DNA of 64,000 nt, taken from Candidatus Eremiobacterota bacterium (lineage in GTDB: Bacteria; Vulcanimicrobiota; CADAWZ01; Ess09-12). The stretch covers positions 1 through 64,000 of the forward strand of contig JAVHLM010000006.1 of the NCBI GenBank assembly GCA_031082125.1, given 5' to 3'. Position numbers and translations under genes: made by a program. The notes below the pieces were generated by a model. The model did no database searches. It was not told the DNA's origin and saw only the letters and a program-made list of their open reading frames with translations. Positions 41,131-49,470 of this stretch are shown here, one piece after another; the first letter of the stretch is position 1, and the number at the start of each line of letters is the position of its first letter.

Positions 41131-41640
41131 TCATTCAATTTCGTCGATATCTATCCCTGTGACCTCCGCAATAAGAGCCGGGTCAACACCTCGAGCCTTG
41201 AGCTTTTTTGCGTGCTCAAGAGCCGCCTCCTGCCTGCCCTCCTGCCTGCCCTCCTGCCTGCCCTCCTGCCTGCTGTCTTCACGGGCAAGCGCTAGCTTTG
41301 TGGCCTCAATCAGCTCCGCTTTCTCACGAAAATGCAGCATATTCAGCACCTTGCGGTCCGCAAGCGACTTCCTGTATTCATTCACTGCCATCTCTATCCC
41401 CTCCTCCGCCTTCAGCCCTGCCGGGATCTCTACTTCAATATTAGCATATTTCACGCTGAATTTCAAAAGGTGGAGCCAGCGATCAAGAGAGCTGGAAAGA
41501 CTTTCGGTTGCTGAACCTGCTGTGGGCTCTTGTATAGCCGGGGAAGAGCACATAATCCACAATCGATATCGATATGGTCTTCTTCAGTTGAGTGAAATGA
41601 GCGCTTTGGCCGGGCTGGCTCCCATGAAGCCTCGCATGAT
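41131..41640 (-). pseudogene. 3' fragment copy of the Rpn-type gene with internal deletion
   Basis: 41131-41504 corresponds to the C-terminal part of the gene at 35889-36785 (three EGRQ units). It is joined at about 41505 to 41510-41640, which matches a more upstream part of that gene (GSQLGRG...KTISISIVVYVLFPG region) after loss of roughly 70-80 bases and a frame change. An open frame of 143 codons results, but the active-site half is missing. It is more like the 33842 fragment than like the intact gene. Confidence 0.8.
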
Positions 41641-41854
41641 GGTTTTTATGGGGCCTGAAAATTATTTTATATTCCCTGTCCCTTTCCCCTGCTTCTTCCC
41701 ATGCCCTGCCGCTGGATGCATTTTTTCTTCGCTGGAGAGACTTTCAGGGGCTTTGAGCAGAAAAAACGCAAAACAGGGCTCTTCGTCCCTCTGCGGGCCA
41801 TGTGGTGATGGCTTTCAAACCCAATCACTGCAGGCATTTCCGCCGTCATATATT

Positions 41855-41883
41855 TTGACTTTATCTGTATCCTGGTATATAAT
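41855..41883 (+). promoter_or_regulatory. strong sigma-70 promoter for the HNH gene
   Basis: TTGACT (41855-41860) and a perfect TATAAT (41878-41883) are 17 bases apart. An AAAGGAG ribosome site and GTG start at 41942 follow. Confidence 0.85.
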
Positions 41884-41941
41884 AAGATAAGGGATACATG
41901 AGTATCCAATTCAACAAAAAAAATATGAAAGGAGAATTATT

Positions 41942-44401
41942 GTGAATACACCGGCGGGATCTCTTCTCAGGGAGGCCCCACACCGGGAGGCTGCTCAGGC
42001 CGCCCAGGCCGCTGAGGCATCTGCCGAGGCGATCCGCGAGTATCCCGGCTACGAGGCCGTCATGGAGGGCGGGCAGGTTTTCAAAGCTGCCCCCGGCCTC
42101 CCGCTGGTCACGTACGGCGCCGACGAGGTGCTCTCACGGGCTGACAGCCGGCATATCTTCAGGGATCTCACCGGGGAGGTCCTGGACTGGAACCTCTGGT
42201 GCCTCTCTTCCGCCGGGGTCAGGCTCGATCTTCTCATCGGGGAGGCACTTCTTTCTCTACACGGGAAGCTCGAGAAGCTCGGCTATGTGCGTGTCGGCGA
42301 CTTTGCACGCGAGGAGCTGGGCCTCTCATCCAGGAGCGGTTATGAGCTGATGAGGAATGCGAAGGCCCTTCAGAAGCTCCCCCTCATCAGGGAGGCTCTT
42401 GAACAGGGGCTTCTGCGCAAAAGCGCGCTGCGGCATTTTTTCCAGGTCGTCACTCCTGAGACACAGCCTGAGTGGCTCTTAAAAGCCATGCATTCCACCA
42501 TAAGACAAATTGAAGAGGAGGTGAAGTGTTTTAAAGCCGGTGCCGGGGAGGCCGGCACCTGGGACGTTTCGGGGAAAACCGAGGGCAGTCCCTCGGAGAG
42601 CAACGGCGTTGCCGCATTCTTCTCCGGTGATGACGACGAAGAGGAGGAAAAGAGCCTCGCCGTAAGCGCGCGGGCTCCTTTTTCTGTTGCCGCGAAATGG
42701 GACCGGGCGCTGGAAGTGTTCCGCAGGATCGAGGAGGCAGAGCTCCCTTCGGATAGTTTCCTCGAGGCCCTTCTTGCGGAGTTCGCCGCTTCGGCGCCGC
42801 TCGAAGGTCTCGGGGATCCTGGCACAACGGTGCGGTCTCCGGAGGATTCCGATTCCGGGACAGGGAAACCGGGGGCGCCTGAAGCTGCGGGAGCTGCTCT
42901 CTGCCGCCTGCAGGGGAATGGCTCCCAGGGAGCCTGCGCCACCCACGGCGAGGGGGCACACTCTCGGAATAGCCTTGATGCTTCCGACACAAGGGAGAAC
43001 GGAGCCGATCCCGCCATCGAGGAGAAGACCCTTCTCCTTGGCGCCCTGGCGGGTGCCATCGGCTCCCTCGATGACGAGGCCTCCTTCGGCGAGCGGGACA
43101 AGGAGCTTGCCCGCCAGGTCCACAAGGATCTCGAAGAGGTGTCGCACCTCTGGGCATTTCTCCCCTGGAAGCCCGTCACGGTGGATCTTCCTTCTGAATT
43201 CCAGGCTCCCGCAGGCTATTGCTCCGATGCCGATACCGCCGTCGGGACCCCGGACGGGACCCAGGTGCATCCTCCCGCCGATCCCTTCGAGACGGTCGCC
43301 CGCCTGAGGTCGATGGCTTCCCTGCGCCACTCCCTCTCCTTCTACCAGGGAAGGCTCCTGCGGACTCTCAACAATTTCGGACTCTATAAGGACATGCTCT
43401 TCCTCTCCCTGGGCCATTACACCAGGGAGCGCCTCGGGATGTCCCGCAGCACGGCATATTCCTTAATCTCATTAGAAAGGAGCTATTTGGAGTATCCGGA
43501 TATGCTCGACCTCGTCAAGGTGGGGAAGCTCACGCCCGAGCAGGCGCGGCATCTTGCCAAGGTCTTCAATGAGGGGACCCGCGTCCAGGGGGCGTGGCTC
43601 TCCTATGCGCAGGAGGTTCCTGTCGCCACCCTCATGGCTTCGGTCGAGGGATTTCTGCGCTTCGCGAAGAGGGCTGTCCACAAAAAATGGGATATCGCTC
43701 CCGAGGCTTTCGAAGTGGCCGTCACGGGAAGGTCCGTCAAGAGGGTCCCCGCCCCTGCTTCGAATGGCACAGAACCCAATGGGGATATGGGTTTGGATGC
43801 CGCAGTCCAGATGTTCGCACACGAACTTGGGGTCCTCCCCTCACAGGACGGGACTTTCCCCGTTGCCTGGAAGGTCACCCAGGGCAGGGAGCATTCTGAG
43901 CTCCCTGAGATTCTCTCGATCCTCTCGGGAGAGACCCCGAAAGAAGGGACCTTCGGATCAAATCCCTCAGACCGGGGCGCCATCATCCGCTTCTTCATAA
44001 AAAAAGATCTTGTCCCCCTCTGGAACCATGCGGTGCGGATCTGGGCCGCCGGCAGGCCAGAAACGGCCGTCGATGCCAGTCAGCAGCTTGCCCTCTTCAT
44101 CGAGGCCCTTCTTGACACTTTCCTCTCCACCTGGGACCTCCCGGAAAAACGGGACATCCACCACCGCACCCTTGCCCGTGATAATTACCAGTGCCAGGCC
44201 CCCGGCTGCCGGTGCCGGCGGAATCTCCATTCCCATCACATCATCTTCCGCTCACACGGGGGAAGTGACAAGCTTCACAACAGAATCACCCTCTGCATGG
44301 CCCATCACCTGAGGTGCGTCCACGAGGGCTACCTCGTCATCAGGGGCAGGGCGCCCCATAAACTCACCTTCATCTTCCCTCGAGGCAGGAAAGGTGTGTG
44401 A
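41942..44401 (+). CDS. large HNH endonuclease-domain protein with duplicated N-terminal module
   Basis: An 819-residue protein starting at GTG 41942, 7 bases after AAAGGAG. The C-terminal HNH domain (about 735-805) has two Cys pairs (YQCQAPGCRCRRNLHSHHII and LCMAHHLRCVH) and the expected His-His, Asn and His residues. Two helical modules precede it: one near 95-185 (LLIGEALLSLHGKLEKLGYV, FAREELGLSSRSGYELMRNA) and one near 455-545 (LRSMASLRHSLSFYQGRLLR, YTRERLGMSRSTAYSLISLE); they resemble each other and the DUF222-like regions found before HNH domains. A low-complexity, acidic and Pro/Ala-rich linker separates them. The role is unknown (mobile-element nuclease, defence or homing-like). A deleted copy lies at 38928-39485. 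Confidence 0.82.
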   Translation: MNTPAGSLLREAPHREAAQAAQAAEASAEAIREYPGYEAVMEGGQVFKAAPGLPLVTYGADEVLSRADSRHIFRDLTGEVLDWNLWCLSSAGVRLDLLIGEALLSLHGKLEKLGYVRVGDFAREELGLSSRSGYELMRNAKALQKLPLIREALEQGLLRKSALRHFFQVVTPETQPEWLLKAMHSTIRQIEEEVKCFKAGAGEAGTWDVSGKTEGSPSESNGVAAFFSGDDDEEEEKSLAVSARAPFSVAAKWDRALEVFRRIEEAELPSDSFLEALLAEFAASAPLEGLGDPGTTVRSPEDSDSGTGKPGAPEAAGAALCRLQGNGSQGACATHGEGAHSRNSLDASDTRENGADPAIEEKTLLLGALAGAIGSLDDEASFGERDKELARQVHKDLEEVSHLWAFLPWKPVTVDLPSEFQAPAGYCSDADTAVGTPDGTQVHPPADPFETVARLRSMASLRHSLSFYQGRLLRTLNNFGLYKDMLFLSLGHYTRERLGMSRSTAYSLISLERSYLEYPDMLDLVKVGKLTPEQARHLAKVFNEGTRVQGAWLSYAQEVPVATLMASVEGFLRFAKRAVHKKWDIAPEAFEVAVTGRSVKRVPAPASNGTEPNGDMGLDAAVQMFAHELGVLPSQDGTFPVAWKVTQGREHSELPEILSILSGETPKEGTFGSNPSDRGAIIRFFIKKDLVPLWNHAVRIWAAGRPETAVDASQQLALFIEALLDTFLSTWDLPEKRDIHHRTLARDNYQCQAPGCRCRRNLHSHHIIFRSHGGSDKLHNRITLCMAHHLRCVHEGYLVIRGRAPHKLTFIFPRGRKGV

Positions 44402-44503
44402 GGCCAGGGGACATTCTCCTCTTCAGCAAACAATTGATTTTGTCTCTATGGGTGTGCCGGAACGCAGGCAAAATCTGTTTGCCGGGAGAATTCCCCTGGC
44501 CTC
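44400..44503. repeat. long inverted repeat after the HNH gene
   Basis: Arms 44400-44419 and 44484-44503 are complementary over about 18 of 20 bases (GAGGCCAGGGGA / TCCCCTGGCCTC core). The loop contains a smaller hairpin (GGCAAA / TTTGCC near 44467-44483). The left arm overlaps the stop codon. It could terminate the HNH transcript, form an RNA structure, or be the end of a mobile unit. Confidence 0.6.
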
Positions 44504-44624
44504 TCTCTACAGCGCCTGCCTGGTGTGATGCAAGTGGCAACAAGATGAACAAGGAGTATCAATGAGGAAAATATTCTTCGATTGCAGCGGACTTTGGTGC
44601 TGCCTGCAAATTTCGAACGCAATC

Positions 44625-46493
44625 TTAATGGGGGCCTTCCATGTACCCTTCATACCAGACCTGGAAGGCCAGCAGGGTCAGCACCTTGTTGGCCAGGTCC
44701 CTCTTCCCATGGTAAAACTCTTCAATGAGGCCCTTCACATAAGCGCCGTCAAAGAGGCCGTGGAGGGCGAGGCGCTTCGCGCTCAGGATGTCCTTCACAT
44801 AGGACTCCATATCCTCGAGGAGCCAGAGGTTGATGGGGAGCACGAAGCCCTCCTTCTTCCTGAAGACGAGATCGGCGGGAAGATATTTCAAAGCGGCCTT
44901 CTTCAGGATATATTTCACCTCGCCCGACTTCCTCTTGAGCATCCCGCTGATGCAGAAGGCCAGGGAGATAAACTCATGGTCAAGGTACGCCGTTCTCACC
45001 TCAAGCGAGTGGGCCATCGAGAGGCGGTCCACGAAGGCGAGGACCTGGTCCGGGAGAAATGAATAAAACTCAGCCTCAAGGATCCTGTTCAAGGGGTCTT
45101 TCGAGCCCAGGGAGGAGAAATAGTTTCTCAGGTGCTCTGAGGTAGGGGCCCCCATAAAACGCCTGTTGACGGCCCCTGAATAAAGGCGCTCCTTCTCTTC
45201 ATCGGAGAAAACGAGGAGCTTGGCCCTCCAGCGCCATTCCTCGGGCTCGTAGAGGCTCTCCAGGTAAGGCATCTGGTTCTCGAAGGGGGTAAAGTCCCTG
45301 AAGCGCTCTTCTCCGGTCTTTCCCCAGAGCCCCAGGTTGTGGAGGGGATAGGCGAGCCTGTGGGAGAGGTAGCTCCCGAAAAGCTCGTCGGCGCCGTCGC
45401 CCGAGAGGGCCACCTTCACATGCTTCGCGATCAGGCGCGCCAGGAAATACGTGGAGACCACGCCGGCGAAGGGCTCGTCAAAATGGGAGATGATGCGGGG
45501 AAACTCCTCGCAGAAGTCGCTCATGTCGATGCACTCTTCGTGGTGCTCCGTCCCGTACTGCTCCGATATCCTCCTCGCGAAGAGCTGATCCTCGAATTTT
45601 CCCGTATTGGCCTTCCCCTCGGGGTACGTAAGGGTGAAGGTCTTTATCCTGCCCGGCGACTCCGTGGCGGCGATGGCCGTGGAAAGCGACGAATCCAGGC
45701 CGCCGGAGAGGAAAAACCCTATGGGCACGTCGCTGATCAGCCTCCTTTTCACGGCTTTCTCCAGGACCTTGATAAGCTCGCCCGCCAGGGCCTCTTCAGG
45801 CATATCATCGGCCCCGGGGAGGTACTGAAAGTCAATCTCCCAGTACCGCTCAAGCGCTATCCTGTTCTCTTCACCATGGAACACCAGGTAATGGGCCGGC
45901 GGGAGCATGAAGATATTCCTGAATATGGTGAGAGGGCAGGGCGTGTGCTTGTAGCCCAGGTAGTGGTGAAGGGCCCTGTATTCCAGCTCCCTCCTGTATT
46001 CAGGCACTTCAAGCAGGCACTTGATCTCCGAGGCGAAGTAAAGGGCATTTCCAAGATGCAGGTAGTAGAGGGGCTTTTTCCCCGGCCTGTCCCTCACCAG
46101 CATGCCTTTTTTCTCTCTTTCATCCCAGAGGGCGATGGCGAACATGCCCTGGAGGTCATCCACGAACTTCAGGCCCTTCTCCTCGTAGAGGTGCACCAGC
46201 ACCTCGGTGTCGCTCCTGGTCCTGAATCGGTGGCCCCGGGCGAGGAGCTTTTCCTTGAGCTCAGGAAAATTGTAGATCTCGCCGTTCTGGGCGACAAAAA
46301 CGGTGCCCTCCTCGTTTCCAAGGGGCTGGCGGCCGCTCTCCAGGTCGATGATGGAAAGGCGCCTCGCGCCCAGCGTCGCGCCGTCGCGGAGCACGTAGTA
46401 CTCGTCATCGGGGCCGCGGTGGGCGATCCTGCCGAGCATCCGCCTGATGAGGTCCTCGCGGCGGGCGCCGAAGACTCCGCTTATGCCGCACAT
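44625..46493 (-). CDS. asnB: asparagine synthase-type amidotransferase
   Basis: A 622-residue glutamine-dependent AsnB family enzyme. Met is removed to expose Cys2 (MCGISGVFG), the class II glutaminase nucleophile; RRLSIIDLESGRQPLGNEEG and NGEIYNF are standard. The synthetase half holds the ATP-pyrophosphatase motif GFFLSGGLDSSLSTAIAAT and LSGDGADELFGSY. It converts a carboxylate to an amide, aspartate in the classical case. In clusters with radical SAM genes such enzymes often amidate a sugar acid, lipid or peptide instead. It is the last gene of the four-gene minus-strand run, 32 bases after the first radical SAM gene, with GGAG 8 bases before its start. Confidence 0.92.
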   Translation of the reverse strand: MCGISGVFGARREDLIRRMLGRIAHRGPDDEYYVLRDGATLGARRLSIIDLESGRQPLGNEEGTVFVAQNGEIYNFPELKEKLLARGHRFRTRSDTEVLVHLYEEKGLKFVDDLQGMFAIALWDEREKKGMLVRDRPGKKPLYYLHLGNALYFASEIKCLLEVPEYRRELEYRALHHYLGYKHTPCPLTIFRNIFMLPPAHYLVFHGEENRIALERYWEIDFQYLPGADDMPEEALAGELIKVLEKAVKRRLISDVPIGFFLSGGLDSSLSTAIAATESPGRIKTFTLTYPEGKANTGKFEDQLFARRISEQYGTEHHEECIDMSDFCEEFPRIISHFDEPFAGVVSTYFLARLIAKHVKVALSGDGADELFGSYLSHRLAYPLHNLGLWGKTGEERFRDFTPFENQMPYLESLYEPEEWRWRAKLLVFSDEEKERLYSGAVNRRFMGAPTSEHLRNYFSSLGSKDPLNRILEAEFYSFLPDQVLAFVDRLSMAHSLEVRTAYLDHEFISLAFCISGMLKRKSGEVKYILKKAALKYLPADLVFRKKEGFVLPINLWLLEDMESYVKDILSAKRLALHGLFDGAYVKGLIEEFYHGKRDLANKVLTLLAFQVWYEGYMEGPH

Positions 46494-46525
46494 AGGGCTC
46501 GCTCCTTCCTTAGGTATTCACAGGG

Positions 46526-47524
46526 CTATTCATCGGGGGTAAGGCGCTCACGGCGGCGCTCCTCGGCATGCTCCACTACCTTCCAGTAATTGTGCTTCCA
46601 TGAGCGGTACTTCCAGTCGGGGCACTCGCGGCAGAGGGCCAGGTGGTGGCCCCGCCTCGAGAGATGCAGGTCACGGTAGTGCTTGAAGCCTTCGCCATGC
46701 CAGATCTCCCTGATGGGCTTCTGATGGACGTTCCCCATGTCGGTGACGGCCGCGATATCGAAGCCGCAGACCATCACCTTCCCCCGGGAGTCTATATTGA
46801 GGCGCTCGAAAAGGAAGGGGCAGGGGACCCTCTCCTCGGGAGGAAGATAGGGCGTCTCATCGGCCGAGTACGAGGGATCGTTTATCCCCCATGTGAGGTA
46901 CTTCCGCTTCTGGAAGGTATCGACGAGGGGCTCCCAGAAGGCCGCCACCTTCTCTATGTCGATGCCTTTCTGGTTCACGCCGCTCGCGATTATCTTCGTC
47001 GGGCTCTTCATCTCATTGCGGAGCGCCACGAAGCGCTTCACATTCGCGATGAGCCTCTCCCATGAGAGGCCCGGCCTCACGCGGCCGTAATTCTCCTCAT
47101 CGGCGGCGTCAACGGAGAACTCCACCATGTCCACGCCGGCCGAGAGAATTCTCGCGGTTGACTCCTCGTCAAAGCGGGAGCCGTTGGTGATGATGCCCAC
47201 CTTCGCCCCGGCCTTCTTCGCGTACTCAAAAAGCTCCACGGCCTGGGGGTGGAGCATGGGCTCGCCGCCCCCCGAGATTCTCACCCAGGCGCCGTAAGAG
47301 CCGCACTCATCGGCTATTCTCCTGAAAGTCTCTTCCGCCATGAGGGGGCGGTCCTCGTAGTCATGGCGGATCGCCGAGTTGGTGTAGGGGCAGTTGGGGC
47401 ACCGGGCATTGCATACATAGACAAAGGAGAGGACGCTCATCATGGGAAAGTCCATGGCCTCGAGCCTTATGCCGTACTCCTCCTGGGTATGCTCTATCTC
47501 ATTATTCTCTCTCTCCATATCCAT
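46526..47524 (-). CDS. radical SAM/SPASM protein (second of a pair)
   Basis: A 332-residue radical SAM enzyme. The cluster motif is CNARCPNCPY (Cys-x3-Cys-x2-Cys) near residue 40, followed by RISGGGEPMLHPQ and IITNGSRFDEE, the GGE and SAM-ribose segments. The C-terminal SPASM-like part shows CPFLFERLNIDSRGKVMVCG and CRECPDW for auxiliary iron-sulfur clusters. ATG at 47524 has AAAGGAG 7 bases upstream and clears the preceding gene; the longer frame is not needed. Members modify peptides, sugars or other small molecules by radical chemistry. It lies 13 bases after its paralogue and 32 before asnB. Confidence 0.88.
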   Translation of the reverse strand: MDMERENNEIEHTQEEYGIRLEAMDFPMMSVLSFVYVCNARCPNCPYTNSAIRHDYEDRPLMAEETFRRIADECGSYGAWVRISGGGEPMLHPQAVELFEYAKKAGAKVGIITNGSRFDEESTARILSAGVDMVEFSVDAADEENYGRVRPGLSWERLIANVKRFVALRNEMKSPTKIIASGVNQKGIDIEKVAAFWEPLVDTFQKRKYLTWGINDPSYSADETPYLPPEERVPCPFLFERLNIDSRGKVMVCGFDIAAVTDMGNVHQKPIREIWHGEGFKHYRDLHLSRRGHHLALCRECPDWKYRSWKHNYWKVVEHAEERRRERLTPDE

Positions 47525-47537
47525 GATCGCGCTCCTT

Positions 47538-48503
47538 TCACTGTGCCGGGGAAAGAGCCGCGCCGGTGCCCTGGCGGTAGTAGTCGGCCCGGGCGGACTG
47601 CCAGTCGCGGCAGTTCCGGCAGATGCCGGGAAGCTCGGAAAAAAGCCCGGCTTCATGCTTTTCACGCAGGTCCTTCAGCGTGGTGTTCCATATCTGCTTC
47701 ATGCTCGAGAGGGTGACGTCGCCGGCGATAAAGGCGGCGTCAAGATCGACGGCGCAGGTCACCACTTTTCCCGCGTCGGTGACGGACATGGTGCGCATTG
47801 CCCAGTAGCAGGGCCAGCGCTCCTCGGGGCCCATCACCAGGTTGGAAGCCTCAATCAAGCCGCCCCAGCTCACCTTGGGCCTTATCTTCACCTGGGCTCC
47901 CCTTGCAGTCCAGTAGCTTATGAAATCATCTTTTTCATGGCAGTTTGAATCCATCTCCACGAACTGCACAAAGACCCCGGGTTTTTCGCTTGCCCGCTCC
48001 CTCTTTGCCTCAATGAGGCGCTCCACGTTTCTCACGGCTCGGTTGAAGTCTCCCCCCACGCGAAGCTTCCCGTAGGTCTCCGCCGTTGCGGCATCGATGC
48101 CCACGTAGATGGCGTCAAGCCCTGATTCAATAAGGCGGTAAGGGTCGTCGCCCTCGAGGATGTTCAGGTTGGAGTTCAGGACCACGTCGGTGAGGCCCTT
48201 CCGCTTCGCATAGGCGAGCATATCGAATATCGAGGGCTTCCGGCGCCGCAGGATGAGGGCCTCGCCGAAAAAGACCATCCAGACCCTCACCGTGGGGTCC
48301 TCCAGGGCGATCTCGTCAATAAGCTTCGTGAAGAGATCCCAGGCCATGACGCCGCGCTTCCTTTTCATGGTGCGGTGGACGCACATGGAGCAGCGGAGGT
48401 TGCAGTGGCTTGTCGTGTCAAGGAGCACCACGGAGGGGAACTCCCCTGCGTCGTCAAGCCTCCCCTGGGCCGCCTGCTCTTCAAAGAGCTCTTTCTCAGC
48501 CAT
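47538..48503 (-). CDS. radical SAM/SPASM protein (first of a pair)
   Basis: A 321-residue paralogue of the next gene. It has LLDTTSHCNLRCSMCVHRTMK (Cys-x3-Cys-x2-Cys), MVFFGEALILRRRKPS in the position of the Gly-Gly-Glu motif, VLNSNLNILEG, and a C-terminal SPASM-like part with WPCYWAMRTMSVTDAGKVVTC and ICRNCRDW. The usual GGEP is replaced by FFGEA, a change seen in some SPASM subfamilies. It overlaps the formyltransferase gene by 8 bases, indicating coupling. Substrate unknown; no peptide precursor gene was found within the operon or in the short gaps around it. Confidence 0.88.
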   Translation of the reverse strand: MAEKELFEEQAAQGRLDDAGEFPSVVLLDTTSHCNLRCSMCVHRTMKRKRGVMAWDLFTKLIDEIALEDPTVRVWMVFFGEALILRRRKPSIFDMLAYAKRKGLTDVVLNSNLNILEGDDPYRLIESGLDAIYVGIDAATAETYGKLRVGGDFNRAVRNVERLIEAKRERASEKPGVFVQFVEMDSNCHEKDDFISYWTARGAQVKIRPKVSWGGLIEASNLVMGPEERWPCYWAMRTMSVTDAGKVVTCAVDLDAAFIAGDVTLSSMKQIWNTTLKDLREKHEAGLFSELPGICRNCRDWQSARADYYRQGTGAALSPAQ

Positions 48504-49389
48504 CTTTTTGTTCCTTTGCCGTCTTCTCTCTTTGATCCAGAGGTTCCCCGGGGGTGAAAAGGATCCTGCCGTCCCTCCCGGGGGCCACGAAGCACTCCCC
48601 GCCTTCAGGGAGCACCTCTTCGCCCGACAGGAGGGCCGCCCCTTTCACATGATATTTTTTTCCTTCCAGGACCACGTAAGGGCCGGGATAGGGAGTGGAA
48701 GCCCTGATGCGGTTCCGGATGTCCCTGAAAGGCCATTCCAGGCAAAGCTCGCCGTCCTGTTCCGTCCTCTTGGGAAATGACGTGGCCTGCGCCTCGTCCT
48801 GGAGCGGAAACTCCTCTCTTTTTCTGGTGAACACCGCCTCGAGGACTCCCTTCACCACTTCCTCAGAGAGGGAGGCAAGCCTTTCCCTGAGGCTTCCTTC
48901 AGTATCACCGGGGAGAATGGCCAGGGATCTCTGGAGGATTATTCTCCCGCGGTCCACATGCTCATCTTCAATAAAATGGGCCGTCACCCCTGTGTGCTCC
49001 TCGCCGCGAGCCAGGGCCCAGAAGGTTGGCGTGGCGCCGCGGTAGCGGGGAAGAAGCGACGGGTGGATGTTCACCACGCCCCGGGAGGGAATCTGTATCA
49101 CCTCTCTGGGCACTATCCTGTTATATGATGCCACGATGATGAGGTGGGGCGAAAAGGAAGACGCAAGGCCCAGGCCTTTTTCGCTTCTGAGGTCCACGCC
49201 TTCATAGACAGGGATTGCCCGCCGGGAGGCTTCTTCCCGGAGAGGGGGACAGTCATAGTAAGGGAAGGGGCTCTCAGCCCTCCTGCTGGTAAAGAGGGCC
49301 GCCACCTCGCATGAAGCGCTTTCGGCCAGGGCTTTAAGGGCGCTGTTGCCGAATCCCGTCATTGCGAAGAGAAGCACTTTTTTTCTCAT
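48496..49389 (-). CDS. formyltransferase family protein
   Basis: A 297-residue protein with the formyltetrahydrofolate-dependent transferase core: VLLFAMTGFGNSALKALAES at the N-terminus, GVVNIHPSLLPRYRGATPTFWA with a complete N-x-H pair, and EDEHVDRGRIILQ with the Asp. The C-terminal Fmt-like domain is recognisable (FRDIRNRIRASTPYPGPYVVLEGKKYHVKGA). Compared with tRNA formyltransferase it has a shorter linker. It is the first gene of the run followed by two radical SAM genes and asnB. Together they could formylate, radically rearrange and amidate one precursor such as an amino sugar. This is independent of the formyltransferase at 15962. Confidence 0.85.
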   Translation of the reverse strand: MRKKVLLFAMTGFGNSALKALAESASCEVAALFTSRRAESPFPYYDCPPLREEASRRAIPVYEGVDLRSEKGLGLASSFSPHLIIVASYNRIVPREVIQIPSRGVVNIHPSLLPRYRGATPTFWALARGEEHTGVTAHFIEDEHVDRGRIILQRSLAILPGDTEGSLRERLASLSEEVVKGVLEAVFTRKREEFPLQDEAQATSFPKRTEQDGELCLEWPFRDIRNRIRASTPYPGPYVVLEGKKYHVKGAALLSGEEVLPEGGECFVAPGRDGRILFTPGEPLDQREKTAKEQKDG

Positions 49390-49470
49390 TGCCGTCCCCG
49401 GTGAGTCCCGCCATCAAAAAAGCTTCATCAATTTCGCGAGGGGCGGCGGCGATCCCTTTTTGGGGGCACA

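Noticed and set aside
41926-41943. Six-codon leader peptide (MKGELL) before the HNH gene
   Set aside because: Its start has no ribosome site; the AAAGGAG inside it serves the GTG at 41942. Probably chance.
42479-43417. Long minus-strand frames opposite the HNH gene
   Set aside because: Pro/Arg/Ser-rich shadows of a GC-rich gene with no domain or start signal.
45339-46589. 416-codon plus-strand frame opposite asnB
   Set aside because: Shadow of a GC-rich gene; no recognisable product, while asnB on the other strand is certain.
44625-49389. RiPP gene cluster with a precursor peptide
   Set aside because: SPASM proteins suggest it, but no small precursor-like gene was found within or next to the operon.
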